Shown: in pieces, positions 36,304 through 45,326 of the stretch
Numbering within the stretch: position 1 is the first letter of the stretch
Layout of the letters: every line of letters starts with the position of its first letter
Assembly: GCF_003967355.1 (NCBI RefSeq)
Contig: NZ_BIFH01000017.1
Coordinates: 209,065 to 273,064, forward strand
DNA length: 64,000 nt
Direction of reading: 5' to 3'
DNA from: Embleya hyalina
GTDB lineage: Bacteria > Actinomycetota > Actinomycetes > Streptomycetales > Streptomycetaceae
Notes under the pieces: generated by a model
Told to the model about the DNA's origin: nothing
Databases searched by the model: none
What the model saw: the letters and a program-made list of their open reading frames with translations, nothing else
Made by a program: the position numbers and the translations under genes

Positions 36304-36993
36304 TCAGTCGCCGCGCACACCCAACTCGTCGATGTGCGCCAGCAGGTCGGCGGGCTCGTCGTAGACCCGGAAGGCGTGCGCGCGCTCCAGTTCGTCGGCG
36401 CCGTAGCCGCCGGAGAGCAGGCCCACGCCGAGCGAGCCGGCGCGGCGGGCGGCGAGCAGGTCCCAGATGCTGTCCCCGACCACCACGCACTGGGCGGGGT
36501 CGACGCCGAGCTTGGCCGCGCCGGCCAGGAACAGGTCCGGGTCGGGCTTGGCCCGCGCGACCTCGTCGCGGGTGACCATCGGCAGGTCCGCCGGCGCGCC
36601 GAGCTTGGCCAGCATCGGCTCGGCCCCGGCCCGCCGGCCGCTGGTGGCGATGGTCCACGGGATGCCCGCCTCGGTGAGGTGGCGCAACAGTTCGGGGGCA
36701 CCGGGCAGCGGCTCCACGAACGGCACCCGGGCGGCGTAGTGGCGCCCGTGCGCGTCGGTCAGCGCCTCGACCTGCTCGGGCGACAGGTCGATCCCCGTCT
36801 CGCGCTGGATGCCCCGGACGAACAGGCCGCCGCTCATTCCGATCTTGCGGTGGATCCGCCACATGGCCAGGTCGATGCCGGCCTCGCCGAGCGCTTCCTG
36901 CCACGACATGACGTGGTGGTAGACGCTGTCGACGAGGGTCCCGTCGAGGTCGAAGACGAAAGCCGGCGGACGGGAACGCACAAGATCGGTCAT
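36304..36993 (-). CDS. HAD-superfamily phosphatase (phosphoglycolate/beta-phosphoglucomutase-like)
   Basis: A 229-residue hydrolase. Motif [13 protein letters not shown] (nucleophile Asp). Motif [12 protein letters not shown]. Motif [12 protein letters not shown]. Motif [18 protein letters not shown]. The helical cap is inserted after motif I. Small-molecule phosphate substrate unknown. A TAGATT box 6 bases before the ATG suggests a leaderless message. Confidence 0.87.
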   Translation of the reverse strand: MTDLVRSRPPAFVFDLDGTLVDSVYHHVMSWQEALGEAGIDLAMWRIHRKIGMSGGLFVRGIQRETGIDLSPEQVEALTDAHGRHYAARVPFVEPLPGAPELLRHLTEAGIPWTIATSGRRAGAEPMLAKLGAPADLPMVTRDEVARAKPDPDLFLAGAAKLGVDPAQCVVVGDSIWDLLAARRAGSLGVGLLSGGYGADELERAHAFRVYDEPADLLAHIDELGVRGD

Positions 36994-37082
36994 GCCGGAA
37001 ATCTAGCCCGTGGCCGACCTTCGAGGCCGTCCGCGCCGCATCCCGGACACCCGGCGCGCCGTGCGGCGCCGGGCACACCGGG

Positions 37083-37571
37083 TCACTTCCGAGTGGCCTG
37101 CCCGGTCGCGGACCTGCTCGGCACCGGCGGCGGGGTGCCCGGCTTGGCGGGTATCGCGGGCGCGGTCCTGGTCTGGGTGGGGATCGCCGGCGCGGGCGCG
37201 GCCGGGGTGCCGAGCCGGCTGCGCAGCCGCTGGCGGCGTCGGCCGAGCGATCGGGTCGCGGCCGGACCGGCCCGGCGCACCTCCTCGGGCAGCGCGAACC
37301 ACGCCTCCACCACGGCCAGCGCCTGCGGGCGCTCGCCGGCCCGCTCCAGCAGGTCGGCCGCGCGCTCGTAGGTCCAGGCGGTGCGCATCTCGGCGCCGAC
37401 GCCGTGCAACAGCGTGGCCAACTCGCGCAGTTCCTCGCGGTCGAAACGATCCGCGAGCGCGGTGCCCTCCAGCGTCCACCCGTCCAGACTTCGACGCGGC
37501 TGGACCAGCCCCGGTCCCGGTACGGGCTCTCTGCCGTGTGTTGTCCTGCGCCCGACCCCGAACAGTGCCAT
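37083..37571 (-). CDS. Conserved hypothetical protein, helical repeat-like
   Basis: A 162-residue cytoplasmic protein beginning [20 protein letters not shown]. The middle (about 45-110) is helical and reads [20 protein letters not shown] then [20 protein letters not shown], which resembles a TPR pair. The C-terminus (125-162) is Pro/Ala/Thr-rich and disordered. From memory, a similar protein lies beside hisN in Streptomyces. Function unknown. The frame upstream of 37571 is antisense to hisN and is not real. Confidence 0.7.
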   Translation of the reverse strand: MALFGVGRRTTHGREPVPGPGLVQPRRSLDGWTLEGTALADRFDREELRELATLLHGVGAEMRTAWTYERAADLLERAGERPQALAVVEAWFALPEEVRRAGPAATRSLGRRRQRLRSRLGTPAAPAPAIPTQTRTAPAIPAKPGTPPPVPSRSATGQATRK

Positions 37572-37763
37572 CGCGGTCCCGCACCCCCTCCGCCATCGAC
37601 TCGTACCCGTAACACGCGCCCGACCGATGAACGGTTGTCGACTCTCGCTGTTCGCGCTTCCTTTCTGCATAACGAGCGTACGAGGCCACGGCGACGGCGC
37701 GTAAGTGTGTCCATGGGCGCGGGGCGCGCGGACCCGCGGACGCTCGCCGGTACTGTTCGTGTC

Positions 37764-38561
37764 ATGCCCGGCTATGACGACGACCTGCGCTTCGCCCACG
37801 TCCTCGCGGACGCCGCCGACGCGACCACCATGGACCGCTTCAAGGCGCTCGACCTGCGGGTCGAGACGAAGCCGGACATGACTCCGGTGAGCGACGCGGA
37901 CAAGGCCGCCGAGGAGATCGTCCGGCACCAACTCGGCCGCGGTCGTCCGCGCGACGCGGTGCTCGGCGAGGAGTTCGGCTCGACCGGACACGGCCCCAGA
38001 CGCTGGGTGATCGACCCGATCGACGGCACCAAGAACTTCGTCCGGGGTGTCCCGGTGTGGGCCACCCTGATCGCGCTGATGGACGGCGACGAGTCCGTCA
38101 TGGGCGTGGTCTCCGCGCCGGCCCTGGGCCGTCGCTGGTGGGCCGCCAAGGGCGCGGGCGCGTGGACCGGGCGCAGCCTGTCCCAGGCGTCCCGCTGCCG
38201 GGTCTCGCAGGTGGCGGAGATCGAGGACGCGTCGTTCGCGTACTCCAGCATGGGCGGCTGGGAGGAGCGCGGCCGCATGGACGACTTCCTGGACCTGACC
38301 CGGGCCTGCTGGCGGACCCGCGCCTACGGCGACTTCTGGTCGTACATGCTGGTCGCCGAGGGCGCCGTGGACATGTGCGCGGAGCCCGAGGTCAACCTGT
38401 GGGACCTGGCGCCGCTGGCGGCGATCGTCGAGGAGGCGGGCGGCCGGTTCACCTCGCTCACCGGCTCCCCCGGCCCGGCGGGCGGCACCGCAGCCGCGTC
38501 CAACGGCCTGCTGCACGACGAACTGCTGGCCCGCTTGGGCGATCCGCACGAGGGGTTCTGA
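37764..38561 (+). CDS. hisN: Histidinol-phosphatase, inositol-monophosphatase family
   Basis: A 265-residue Mg-dependent phosphatase acting on histidinol phosphate in histidine synthesis. Metal motif 1: [10 protein letters not shown] followed by [17 protein letters not shown]. Motif 2: [18 protein letters not shown]. Close relatives act on inositol phosphates; the HisN assignment follows actinobacterial orthology and position. A TACTGT box 7 bases before the ATG and no Shine-Dalgarno sequence suggest a leaderless message. Confidence 0.87.
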   Translation: MPGYDDDLRFAHVLADAADATTMDRFKALDLRVETKPDMTPVSDADKAAEEIVRHQLGRGRPRDAVLGEEFGSTGHGPRRWVIDPIDGTKNFVRGVPVWATLIALMDGDESVMGVVSAPALGRRWWAAKGAGAWTGRSLSQASRCRVSQVAEIEDASFAYSSMGGWEERGRMDDFLDLTRACWRTRAYGDFWSYMLVAEGAVDMCAEPEVNLWDLAPLAAIVEEAGGRFTSLTGSPGPAGGTAAASNGLLHDELLARLGDPHEGF

Positions 38562-38626
38562 GCGCGCGGATCGCGCTACTCCCTTCGAGTGACTTGCCCG
38601 CTATACCTTCCGTTGACCTTCCCGGG

Positions 38627-38665
38627 CATGTGACCATGTGAAAACAAGGCTTGTGAACTTGTGAA
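38627..38665 (+). promoter_or_regulatory. Four direct octamers upstream of the CBS gene
   Basis: The octamer C(A/T)TGTGA(A/C) occurs at 38627, 38635, 38650 and 38658, as two abutting pairs offset by 23 bases. It lies in an unusually AT-rich stretch 60-95 bases before the CBS gene. It looks like an operator array or activator site; the binding protein is unknown. Confidence 0.5.
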
Positions 38666-38721
38666 TTCTTTCTCGAGCGCTCACCCGCCCTGTATCCACG
38701 CCCCGACGGAGGTGGTGTCAC

Positions 38722-39123
38722 ATGTTCGTCCGCGACGGCATGAGCACGATCGTTCTGACCATCGGCCCGGCCCATACCCTGCGCGCCGCCGCGCGCCTGA
38801 TGTCCGCCCGCCAGATCGGCGCGGCGGTGGTGATCGACCCCGAGACGTCCGGCCTGGGCATCCTGACCGAGCGCGACGTCCTGATGTCGATCGGCGCCGG
38901 CCAAAATCCCGACACCGAGTTCGCCGGTGACCACCTCACCTCGAACGTCGTCTTCGCGACCCCCTCCTGGTCGCTGGCCGACGCGGCGGCGGCGATGACG
39001 CGCGGCGGTTTCCGGCATCTGATCGTGCTCGACGACGGCGAGGTGCTGGGGATCATCTCGGTCCGCGACATCGTTCGCTGCCAGATCCACGAGGCACAGC
39101 GAACCGAGGAACTGGTGGGCTGA
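38722..39123 (+). CDS. Tandem CBS-domain protein
   Basis: A 133-residue protein made of a CBS pair (about 5-62 and 72-128), with AAVVIDPETSGLGILTERDV and HLIVLDDGEVLGIISVRDIV. Such stand-alone Bateman modules bind adenine nucleotides and act as energy sensors on partners. ATG 38722 has a perfect GGAGGT 8 bases upstream. Its upstream octamer array suggests tight regulation. Partner unknown. Confidence 0.87.
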   Translation: MFVRDGMSTIVLTIGPAHTLRAAARLMSARQIGAAVVIDPETSGLGILTERDVLMSIGAGQNPDTEFAGDHLTSNVVFATPSWSLADAAAAMTRGGFRHLIVLDDGEVLGIISVRDIVRCQIHEAQRTEELVG

Positions 39124-39180
39124 CCCCGGCGGGCGCCCGATGCGCGCCCGCGTCCCGCCTCCCGGTCCGGGCGTGCGAAA

Positions 39181-39221
39181 CGCCGCCCGGTACCGACTCG
39201 TGGTTCGGGTACCGGGCGGCG
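39181..39221. terminator. Terminator between CBS gene and katA
   Basis: A 14-bp perfect stem (39181-39194 with 39208-39221) lies between convergent genes. Confidence 0.82.
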
Positions 39222-39244
39222 TGCTCATCGGGGGTGGATCGCCG

Positions 39245-40702
39245 TCAGGCGCGCAGCTCCTTCACGGCCGCCGCGAGCCGGTCCCCGTAGTCCCGGTCGG
39301 CCGCCCGGAAGTGGCCCACCACCCGGTCGACGATGTCGTCCCGGGAGACCTTGGCCAGGAACCCGGCGATGTTGGCCACCAGCCGGACCTGCTCGTCCGC
39401 CGCCATCAACCGGTACAGGTCGCCGGCCTGTACGTAGTCGTCGTCCTGCGCGTGCGCCGGGGCCGGGTGGGTGCCGGTGGGGCCGGACACCTCGGTCGAC
39501 GCCCACAGTGGCGCGCCGCTCTCGTACGGGCCGCCGAAGCTGTTCGGCTCGTAGTTCTTGGCCCGACCGCCCGGATTGGTCGCCATGTGCCCGTCCCGCC
39601 CGTGGTTGCGGGCGGTCGCGGCGTGCGGCGCGTTGACCGGCAGTTGGGTGTGGTTCACACCGAGGCGGTAGCGGTGCGCGTCGGCGTAGGCGAACAGCCG
39701 TCCCTGGAGCATCTTGTCCGGGCTCGGCCCGATCCCGGGCACGAAGTTGGCCGGGTTGAACGCGGCCTGCTCGACCTCGGCGAACACGTTGTCGGGGTTG
39801 CGGTCGAGGGTCAGTCGGCCGACCTCGATCAGCGGATAGTCGGTGTGCGACCACACCTTGGTCAGGTCGAACGGGTTGAACCGGTAGGTCGCGGCCTCGG
39901 CCACCGGCATGATCTGCACCTTCAGCGTCCACGACGGGCCCGCCCCGGCGTCGATCGCGTTCACCAGGTCCCGCTGGTGCGAGTCGGGGTCGGCCCCGGC
40001 CAGTTCGGCGGCGGCCTCCGCGGTCAGGTTCCGGATTCCCTGGTCGGTCTTGAAGTGGTACTTGACCCAGAACGCCGCACCCTCGGCGTTGACCCACTGG
40101 TAGGTGTGCGAGCCGAAGCCGTCCATGTGCCGGTAGGACGCGGGGATGCCGCGGTCGCCGAACAGCCAGGTGACCTGGTGGACGGCCTCCGGCGAGTGCG
40201 ACCAGAAGTCCCAGACGTTGTCCGCCTCCTGGCTGCCGGTGTACGGGTCGCGCTTCTGGGTGTGGATGAAGTCCGGGAACTTCAGCGGGTCCTTGATGAA
40301 GAAGATCGGCGTGTTGTTGCCGACGAGGTCGTAATTGCCCTCCTCGGTATAGAACTTCACCGCGAACCCACGCGGATCGCGCACCGCGTCGGCGGCACCG
40401 AGGTTGCCGGCCACGGTGGAGAAGCGGGCGAACACCTCGGTGCGGCGGCCGGGTTCGGCGAGGAAGTGCGCCTTGGTGAACCGCGACACGTCCGCCGTCA
40501 CCTCGAACCGGCCGTACGCGCCGGACCCGCGTGCGTGCACCACCCGCTCCGGGATGCGCTCGCGGTTGAACCGGGCCAACTTCTCCAGCAGGTACTGGTC
40601 CTGGATCAGCAACGGCCCGCCGGGACCCGCGGTCTGACTGTTCTGGTTGTCGGCCACCGGAGCGCCGGATTCGGTGGTGAGGGTCTGCGGCTGCTGCGAC
40701 AT
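39245..40702 (-). CDS. katA: Monofunctional heme catalase
   Basis: A 485-residue small-subunit catalase that dismutates hydrogen peroxide in the cytoplasm. The active-site His is in [16 protein letters not shown] and the Asn in [13 protein letters not shown]. The proximal heme Tyr is in [17 protein letters not shown] 40702 has GGGAG 9 bases upstream. It is divergent from a Fur-family regulator across 119 bases with palindromic operators, the usual peroxide-responsive arrangement in Streptomyces (CatR-CatA). Confidence 0.95.
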   Translation of the reverse strand: MSQQPQTLTTESGAPVADNQNSQTAGPGGPLLIQDQYLLEKLARFNRERIPERVVHARGSGAYGRFEVTADVSRFTKAHFLAEPGRRTEVFARFSTVAGNLGAADAVRDPRGFAVKFYTEEGNYDLVGNNTPIFFIKDPLKFPDFIHTQKRDPYTGSQEADNVWDFWSHSPEAVHQVTWLFGDRGIPASYRHMDGFGSHTYQWVNAEGAAFWVKYHFKTDQGIRNLTAEAAAELAGADPDSHQRDLVNAIDAGAGPSWTLKVQIMPVAEAATYRFNPFDLTKVWSHTDYPLIEVGRLTLDRNPDNVFAEVEQAAFNPANFVPGIGPSPDKMLQGRLFAYADAHRYRLGVNHTQLPVNAPHAATARNHGRDGHMATNPGGRAKNYEPNSFGGPYESGAPLWASTEVSGPTGTHPAPAHAQDDDYVQAGDLYRLMAADEQVRLVANIAGFLAKVSRDDIVDRVVGHFRAADRDYGDRLAAAVKELRA

Positions 40703-40760
40703 GGTTCGTGACTCCCCTGGTGTTGCTGCTGTCGTCCGGGCCCCCAACCTAGAGCCAAGT

Positions 40761-40799
40761 TTGGACTTTGTCCAGAACAGTATTTAGACCAAATCCAAA
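40761..40799. promoter_or_regulatory. Fur-family operators between katA and the regulator gene
   Basis: A perfect inverted repeat tggac-ttt-gtcca at 40762-40774 is followed by an imperfect palindrome tttagaccaaatccaaa at 40783-40799. Both are AT-rich against the background and resemble CatR/FurA-type boxes. The second overlaps the probable promoter of the regulator (-10 TACCAT, 40810-40815). Confidence 0.7.
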
Positions 40800-40821
40800 C
40801 CAAGACCTGTACCATCCAGCT

Positions 40822-41265
40822 ATGAGCAACCTCCCGGAACGACTACGCGAGCGGGGTTGGCGCCTGACCGCACAGCGCCGGGTGGTGGCCGAGGTCCTCA
40901 CCGGCGACCACGTCCACCTGACCGCCGACGAGGTGCACACGCGGGCGGCCCGGCAACTCCCCGAGATCGGCAGGGCGACCGTCTACAACGTCCTCAACGA
41001 CCTCGTGGCCCTGGGCGAGATCCGCGAGGTGAGCACCGACGACCGGGCCAAGCGCTACGACCCCAACGCCCACCACCCACACCATCACCTGATCTGCACC
41101 GGCTGCGGCACCATCCGAGACGTACACCCGACCGCCGACCCGGCAACCACCCTCACGCCCCCCGAACGCCTCGGCTTCACCATCACCACCACCGAAATAA
41201 CCTTCCGCGGCCTATGCCCAACCTGCCGCCCACTCAGACCCCAACCCAGCCCGTCCGGCGTTTGA
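40822..41265 (+). CDS. catR: Fur-family peroxide regulator (CatR/FurA type)
   Basis: A 147-residue metalloregulator. Winged helix: RGWRLTAQRRVVAEVLTGDH and PEIGRATVYNVLNDLVALG. Metal sites: the His-rich NAHHPHHHLICTGCGTI (CxxC) and a second LCPTC pair. It probably represses katA and itself until peroxide oxidises it. The last residues (QPSPSGV) and the TGA are encoded by the first unit of a 61-bp repeat array, so the tail is not family sequence. A TACCAT box 6 bases before the ATG suggests a leaderless message. Confidence 0.88.
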   Translation: MSNLPERLRERGWRLTAQRRVVAEVLTGDHVHLTADEVHTRAARQLPEIGRATVYNVLNDLVALGEIREVSTDDRAKRYDPNAHHPHHHLICTGCGTIRDVHPTADPATTLTPPERLGFTITTTEITFRGLCPTCRPLRPQPSPSGV

Positions 41266-41335
41266 GAGGGCGGTTCGTGAGTTGATGTCCTTTTCTGGGG
41301 AGCCTGGCAGGCTGCTGGTTGCGGCGCCGGGTCGA

Positions 41336-41739
41336 CTACTTCTTCCTGGTGAAGCTGCCGGGGGTGGCCTCGGTGAGGACATCAAGCCTGACCAGGCGTT
41401 TCAGCTTGGCGCGGGTGCTCTCGATGTTCCTGGGCAGCGGTTCGTGATCGAGGGCCCGGCAGACGTCGCGGGCCCGAATGGGGCCGGTGGCCTCGTTGAA
41501 CAGGGCGAGGATGCGGGGTAGTCCGGGTGCTCGGGTAGGTCGGGCGAGTCGGCCCGAGTGGGGATCCGGTCGGCGAGAGCGGTGACCGTCTTCCGGGTGA
41601 TCGCGAGGTGTTCGAGGTGGGTCTCGGCCTCCCGCAGTCGAACCTGCAGTTCGTCGATCCGGGTGCGGAGGTCGTCGGCCAGGGCCCGGGAGGCGTCCTC
41701 CTGGACGCCGAGCGCGTCGAGCAGGGGTCGGATGTTCAC
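41336..41739 (-). pseudogene. IS-borne accessory winged-helix ORF, frameshifted
   Basis: The start (ATG 41739) overlaps the transposase stop. The first 65 or so residues are a coiled-coil-like MNIRPLLDALGVQEDASRAL to RKTVTALADRIPTRADSPDL. After EHPDY the annotated frame runs into low-quality sequence and stops at 41401. The next frame continues perfectly (RILALFNEATGPIRARDVCR, then KLKRLVRLDVLTEATPG) to a TAG at 41336. One base is missing in a CCCC run near 41520, or a -1 ribosomal frameshift is used. Similar genes accompany transposases in Streptomyces, as I recall; role unknown. Confidence 0.7.
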
Positions 41740-42581
41740 ACGGCCACCGTTTGCGGGTCGCGCCAGGTGGGGGTGTTCGCGCCGGTGAGCCGGCGGGCCA
41801 TGACCTGGGTCATCGCCCAGTGGACACGGGAGGCGGACGAGGCGGTGCGGTGCTCGTAGTCACGGACCAGGCGCCGGTGCAGTATCAGGATCCCGTAGGT
41901 CTGCTCGACCCTCCACCGCTTGCGCTGCGGGACGAACCCCGTTTCCTGCGGGTTGCGTTCGACGATCTCCACGTCGATCCCGAGCAGGGAGCCGTGGGCG
42001 ACCACGGCGTTCTTGAAGCCCTGGTCCACCAGCGCCTTGCACACCGTGGTCGCATGCTCGGCGACCCGGTCGAGCAGAGCGATGCCCGCGGCGTTGTCGT
42101 GCGTGCTCGCGGCGACAACGGTGACGGCGATGATCAGGCCCAGCACGTCCACGGCAAGACCCCGCTTGCGGCCCGGCACGCGTTTCGCCGGATCCCGGCC
42201 GGTCGTGGAGGAGGGGACCCCTGCAGCCACGTGGACACTCTGGGTGTCCAGCACCACCAGGGTCGGGTCCTCTAATCGGCGCGCCCTCTCACGGACCTGG
42301 CAGCGCAGAAGTTCGTGGACGACCTGGTCGGTGCCGTCGTCGCGCCAAGCGGCAAAGTAGTAGTACGTCGCGCTCTTCGGCGGCAGGTCGTGCGGGAGAT
42401 AGGCCCACTGGCAACCGGTCCGGCCCTGGTAGAGGATCGCGTTCACGATCTCCCGCATCGCATAGGCGCCCTGGTGACCGCTGACCGAACGGTGCCGGTG
42501 CTTCCACGCCGTGATGACCGGCTCGATCAAAGACCACTGCCCATCCGATAAGTCGCTTGGGTACGACTTGCGTTCACTCAC
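41736..42581 (-). CDS. IS5-family DDE transposase
   Basis: A 281-residue transposase. The N-terminal DUF4096-like part reads YPSDLSDGQWSLIEPVITAW. The DDE catalytic parts are LVVLDTQSVHVAAG (D1), ALVDQGFKNAV (D2), and RWRVEQTYGILILHRRLVRD (E region, YREK-like). The probable start is GTG 42581 at MSERKSYPSD; the frame upstream to 42629 is not conserved. The length appears full, so the element may be active. Confidence 0.88.
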   Translation of the reverse strand: MSERKSYPSDLSDGQWSLIEPVITAWKHRHRSVSGHQGAYAMREIVNAILYQGRTGCQWAYLPHDLPPKSATYYYFAAWRDDGTDQVVHELLRCQVRERARRLEDPTLVVLDTQSVHVAAGVPSSTTGRDPAKRVPGRKRGLAVDVLGLIIAVTVVAASTHDNAAGIALLDRVAEHATTVCKALVDQGFKNAVVAHGSLLGIDVEIVERNPQETGFVPQRKRWRVEQTYGILILHRRLVRDYEHRTASSASRVHWAMTQVMARRLTGANTPTWRDPQTVAV

Positions 42582-42688
42582 CCCGCCACCCCAACAGACC
42601 ACCGTCTGCGGGACCCGCAGATTCCGCACTCATACACACCATCAGGCGACGACAGAAACACTCAAAGACTCACGAACCGCCCTTTGAG

Positions 42689-43125
42689 AACACACCAAAC
42701 ACCCACCCACCCACACAGGCACCCCAAACCCAGCCCGTCCGGCGCTTGAGAACACACCAAACGCCCAGCGGCCCACTCAGGCGCCCAAATCCAGCCCGTC
42801 CGGCGTTTGAGGACACACGAAACGGCCACCTGCCCACTCAGGCGCCCCAACCCAGCCCGTCCGGCGCTTGAGGACACACGAAACGGCCACCCGCCCACTC
42901 AGGCGCCCCAACCCAGCCCGTCCGGCGCTTGAGGACACACGAAACGGCCACCCGCCCACTCAGGCGCCCCAACCCAGCCCGTCCGGCGCTTGAGGACACA
43001 CGAAACGGCCACCCGCCCACTCAGGCGCCCCAACCCAGCCCGTCCGGCGCTTGAGGACACACGAAACGGCCACCCGCCCACTCAGGCGCCCCAACCCAGC
43101 CCGTCCGGCGCTTGAGGACAACACG
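42689..43125. repeat. 61-bp tandem repeat array, seven units plus one beyond the IS
   Basis: The marker cagcccgtccggcg occurs at 42731, 42792, 42853, 42914, 42975, 43036 and 43097, exactly 61 bases apart. The last four or five units are identical. An eighth copy at 41247 lies before the IS; removing the IS and its duplication restores a 61-62 base spacing. There is no gene inside. The short frames here give 60-residue repeats of the same translation and are not credible. It separates convergent genes. Confidence 0.92.
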
Positions 43126-43164
43126 AACTCGGGCGCATCGGCGAACGGCTCACACCGCCACCCG

Positions 43165-45105
43165 TCAGCTCGCCAGCGACTCCGCCCGCAACGCGTCCAG
43201 CAGCCGCTGCGCCCTCGCCGCGACCTCCGCAGGACCATGCGCCACCGCCGGCCCACACCAGTGCTCCGCATCGGCCAGATCCCCGCGCCGCAACGCCAGC
43301 ACCACCAGCCGCAACGCCGCCCGCCCGTGCCCACCCCGCGCGGCCACCGTCAACCACGGCTCCGCACCGTCGGAGTCCCCGTGCCGCAGATGCAGCAGCG
43401 CCAGGTTCCACGCCCCCGACACACTGCCCGCCTCGGCCGCGACCCGGAACCGCCGCGCCGCCGGCTTGTCCTCACCCCGCCGCGCACACAGCACCCCGCA
43501 CCGCAGCGCCGCGGTCACATGCCCCGCGTCCGCCGCCACCGCGTACCAGCGCTCCGCCTGCTCCACCGCCCCCGCGTCCGCGAGCATCGCCCCGAGCCGG
43601 AACGCCGCCGTGGGCCGCTCCGCCCGCGCCGCCGTCTCGTACGCCCGCGCCGCCCCCTCGGCATCCCCCCGACGCTCCAGCAACAGCCCCATCTGCAAAG
43701 CCGCATCCGGGTGCCCGGCGGCCGCGGCGCGACTCCAGCACACCTCGGCGGCGTCGTCGAGACCACCACGCGCGTGCAGGATGCCCAGGTTGTACGAACC
43801 GTCCACGCTGCCCGCCTCGGCGGCCCGCGCGAACCATATCCGCGCCTCCTCGTCGTCCCCGCGCTCGAGCAACATCCCGGCCAGCGCGTTGGCCGCGTCC
43901 CCGTGCCCCGCGTACGCGGCCATCCGGAACCACCGCTCGGCGCCCGACGCGTCCTCGTGCTCCGCGTGCAACAGCCCCAGATTGAAGGCCCCGTTGCACT
44001 CGCCCGCCGCCGCGGCCCGCTCGTACCACCGCGCGGCCTCGCTCGAACTCCCCAGGGACGCGAACCACGCGCCCAGCGCATTGGCCGCCGTGCCGTCGCC
44101 GGCCTCCGCCGCGACCTGCCACCACCGCACCGCGCCCTCGACGTCCCCCGCGTCCTGCAGCAGGAACCCGAGCGCCCGGGCCCCCTCGGCGTCGCCCTCC
44201 TCGGCCGCCAGCCGATACCACCCGATCGCCTCGGCGGTGTCCCCCGCCCGCTCCAGCGAGGTCGCGAGCCGCACCGCCGCCCGCACGTGCCCACACGAGG
44301 CCGCGCGCAGGAACCACGTGGACGCCGCACGTTCGTCGTCCCGCTCCTGCCCCATCCGCCCGAGCCGGTAGGCCGCCTCCGGATGCCCTGCCTCGGCCGC
44401 GCGCCGATACCACCGCTCCGCCCCGGGGCGCCCGGTCAGCTCGAAGAACTCGCCCAGCGTGAGCGCCGCCCGCACATGCCCCGACTCCGCCGCGTTGCGC
44501 AGCCAGTAGACGCCCTGTCCGGACAGGTCGTGATACGCGCCCGCATCGGCGCCCACCCCCGCGCTCGCCCGTGCCGCGTCGGCCTGGTCGAGCAGCAGCG
44601 CGCCGAGCGAGTAGGCGGCGATCCGACTGCCCGCCTCGGCCGCCCGGTGCCACCACAACGACGCGGCGTCGTCCCGCCCCTGACGGTGCATCAGCACGCC
44701 GAGGTTGGTCGCCGCGCCGCGATGCCCCGCCTCGGCGGCCCGACGCAGCAATTCGGCCGCCTCGTCCGCCCCGTCCTCCTCGTCGCGTTCGAGCAACATC
44801 AGGGCGAGGCTGTTGGCGGCGGAGGGGCTGCGCGCGGCCCGCTCGCGGTAGCGCCGTTCGAGTTCGGCCGATTCGTGCCGATCCAGCGCCTCGCGGCCCT
44901 CGACGCTGCCCCCGGGCCCGCGTCGGCGCGGCCGGAACGGCACCAGGACCGCGTATTCGTCGGGATGCGCCGGAGCCGTGGCGGCGGCGGCCCGCCCCCG
45001 GTCCAGGACCACCGTGTCGGGGCCCTCGGGCACGGTTTCGAAGACGTCGGGCTCCGGCGGTGGGTGCTCCCCCCGCCGTCCGCGATGTCCCTTCCACGCC
45101 CCCAT
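43165..45105 (-). CDS. Sel1/TPR-repeat protein
   Basis: A 646-residue cytoplasmic scaffold. After a charged N-terminal ~110 residues, about fifteen Sel1-type repeats of 34-37 residues follow, with the signature A-A-x-x-G-(H/D)-x-x-A-A, for example AAEAGHRGAATNLGVLMHRQ and AAEAGHPEAAYRLGRMGQER. Such repeats bind proteins. ATG 45105 gives MGAWKGHRGRRGEHPPPEPD; upstream sequence is tRNA and terminator. Partner unknown. Confidence 0.86.
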   Translation of the reverse strand: MGAWKGHRGRRGEHPPPEPDVFETVPEGPDTVVLDRGRAAAATAPAHPDEYAVLVPFRPRRRGPGGSVEGREALDRHESAELERRYRERAARSPSAANSLALMLLERDEEDGADEAAELLRRAAEAGHRGAATNLGVLMHRQGRDDAASLWWHRAAEAGSRIAAYSLGALLLDQADAARASAGVGADAGAYHDLSGQGVYWLRNAAESGHVRAALTLGEFFELTGRPGAERWYRRAAEAGHPEAAYRLGRMGQERDDERAASTWFLRAASCGHVRAAVRLATSLERAGDTAEAIGWYRLAAEEGDAEGARALGFLLQDAGDVEGAVRWWQVAAEAGDGTAANALGAWFASLGSSSEAARWYERAAAAGECNGAFNLGLLHAEHEDASGAERWFRMAAYAGHGDAANALAGMLLERGDDEEARIWFARAAEAGSVDGSYNLGILHARGGLDDAAEVCWSRAAAAGHPDAALQMGLLLERRGDAEGAARAYETAARAERPTAAFRLGAMLADAGAVEQAERWYAVAADAGHVTAALRCGVLCARRGEDKPAARRFRVAAEAGSVSGAWNLALLHLRHGDSDGAEPWLTVAARGGHGRAALRLVVLALRRGDLADAEHWCGPAVAHGPAEVAARAQRLLDALRAESLAS

Positions 45106-45214
45106 GTGTCCATCGTGGCATCTCGGGCCACATCCATGCAGTCGCGATTCGGCAACAGCCGGCCCCACCCGGCGACGAATCCTCGGCGAACACCCGGTGT
45201 CCGAGGGCATGCAC

Positions 45215-45245
45215 GAAGGGCCCGGCCGCAATGGCCGGGCCCTTC
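45215..45245 (-). terminator. Terminator after the first initiator tRNA gene
   Basis: A 13-bp perfect stem with a 5-base loop lies immediately downstream (minus strand) of the tRNA at 45250-45326. Confidence 0.85.
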
Positions 45246-45249
45246 GACG

Positions 45250-45326
45250 TGGTAGCGGGGACAGGATTTGAACCTGCGACCTCTGGGTTATGAGCCCAGC
45301 GAGCTACCGAGCTGCTCCACCCCGCG
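45250..45326 (-). tRNA. Initiator tRNA-Met (CAT), CCA encoded
   Basis: A 77-base cloverleaf with anticodon CAT. Initiator features: the 1-72 pair is C-T (unpaired) and the anticodon stem has three G-C pairs (GGG/CCC). The 3' end ACCA is encoded. A TTCAAAT T-loop is present. Confidence 0.93.

Larger units (their letters stand above)
41267..42683 (-). mobile_element. IS5-type insertion sequence, 1417 bp
   Basis: Perfect 16-bp terminal inverted repeats (agggcggttcgtgagt) lie at 41267-41282 and 42668-42683. The 5-bp direct repeat ttgag flanks the element at 41262-41266 and 42684-42688. It carries a DDE transposase gene and a short overlapping second gene that is frameshifted. It inserted into the first unit of the 61-bp array right after the Fur-family gene stop codon. 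Intact ends and a perfect duplication indicate recent movement. Confidence 0.9.

Noticed and set aside
41282-41859. Plus-strand ORFs within the IS
   Set aside because: They are antisense to the transposase and accessory gene and show no family resemblance.
42684-43164. CRISPR array
   Set aside because: The 61-bp units repeat as a whole with no variable spacers and no cas genes nearby.
42662-43334. Series of ~60-codon minus-strand ORFs with nearly identical translation
   Set aside because: They are frames through the tandem repeat; the period of 61 shifts frame each time and no start has a ribosome-binding site.
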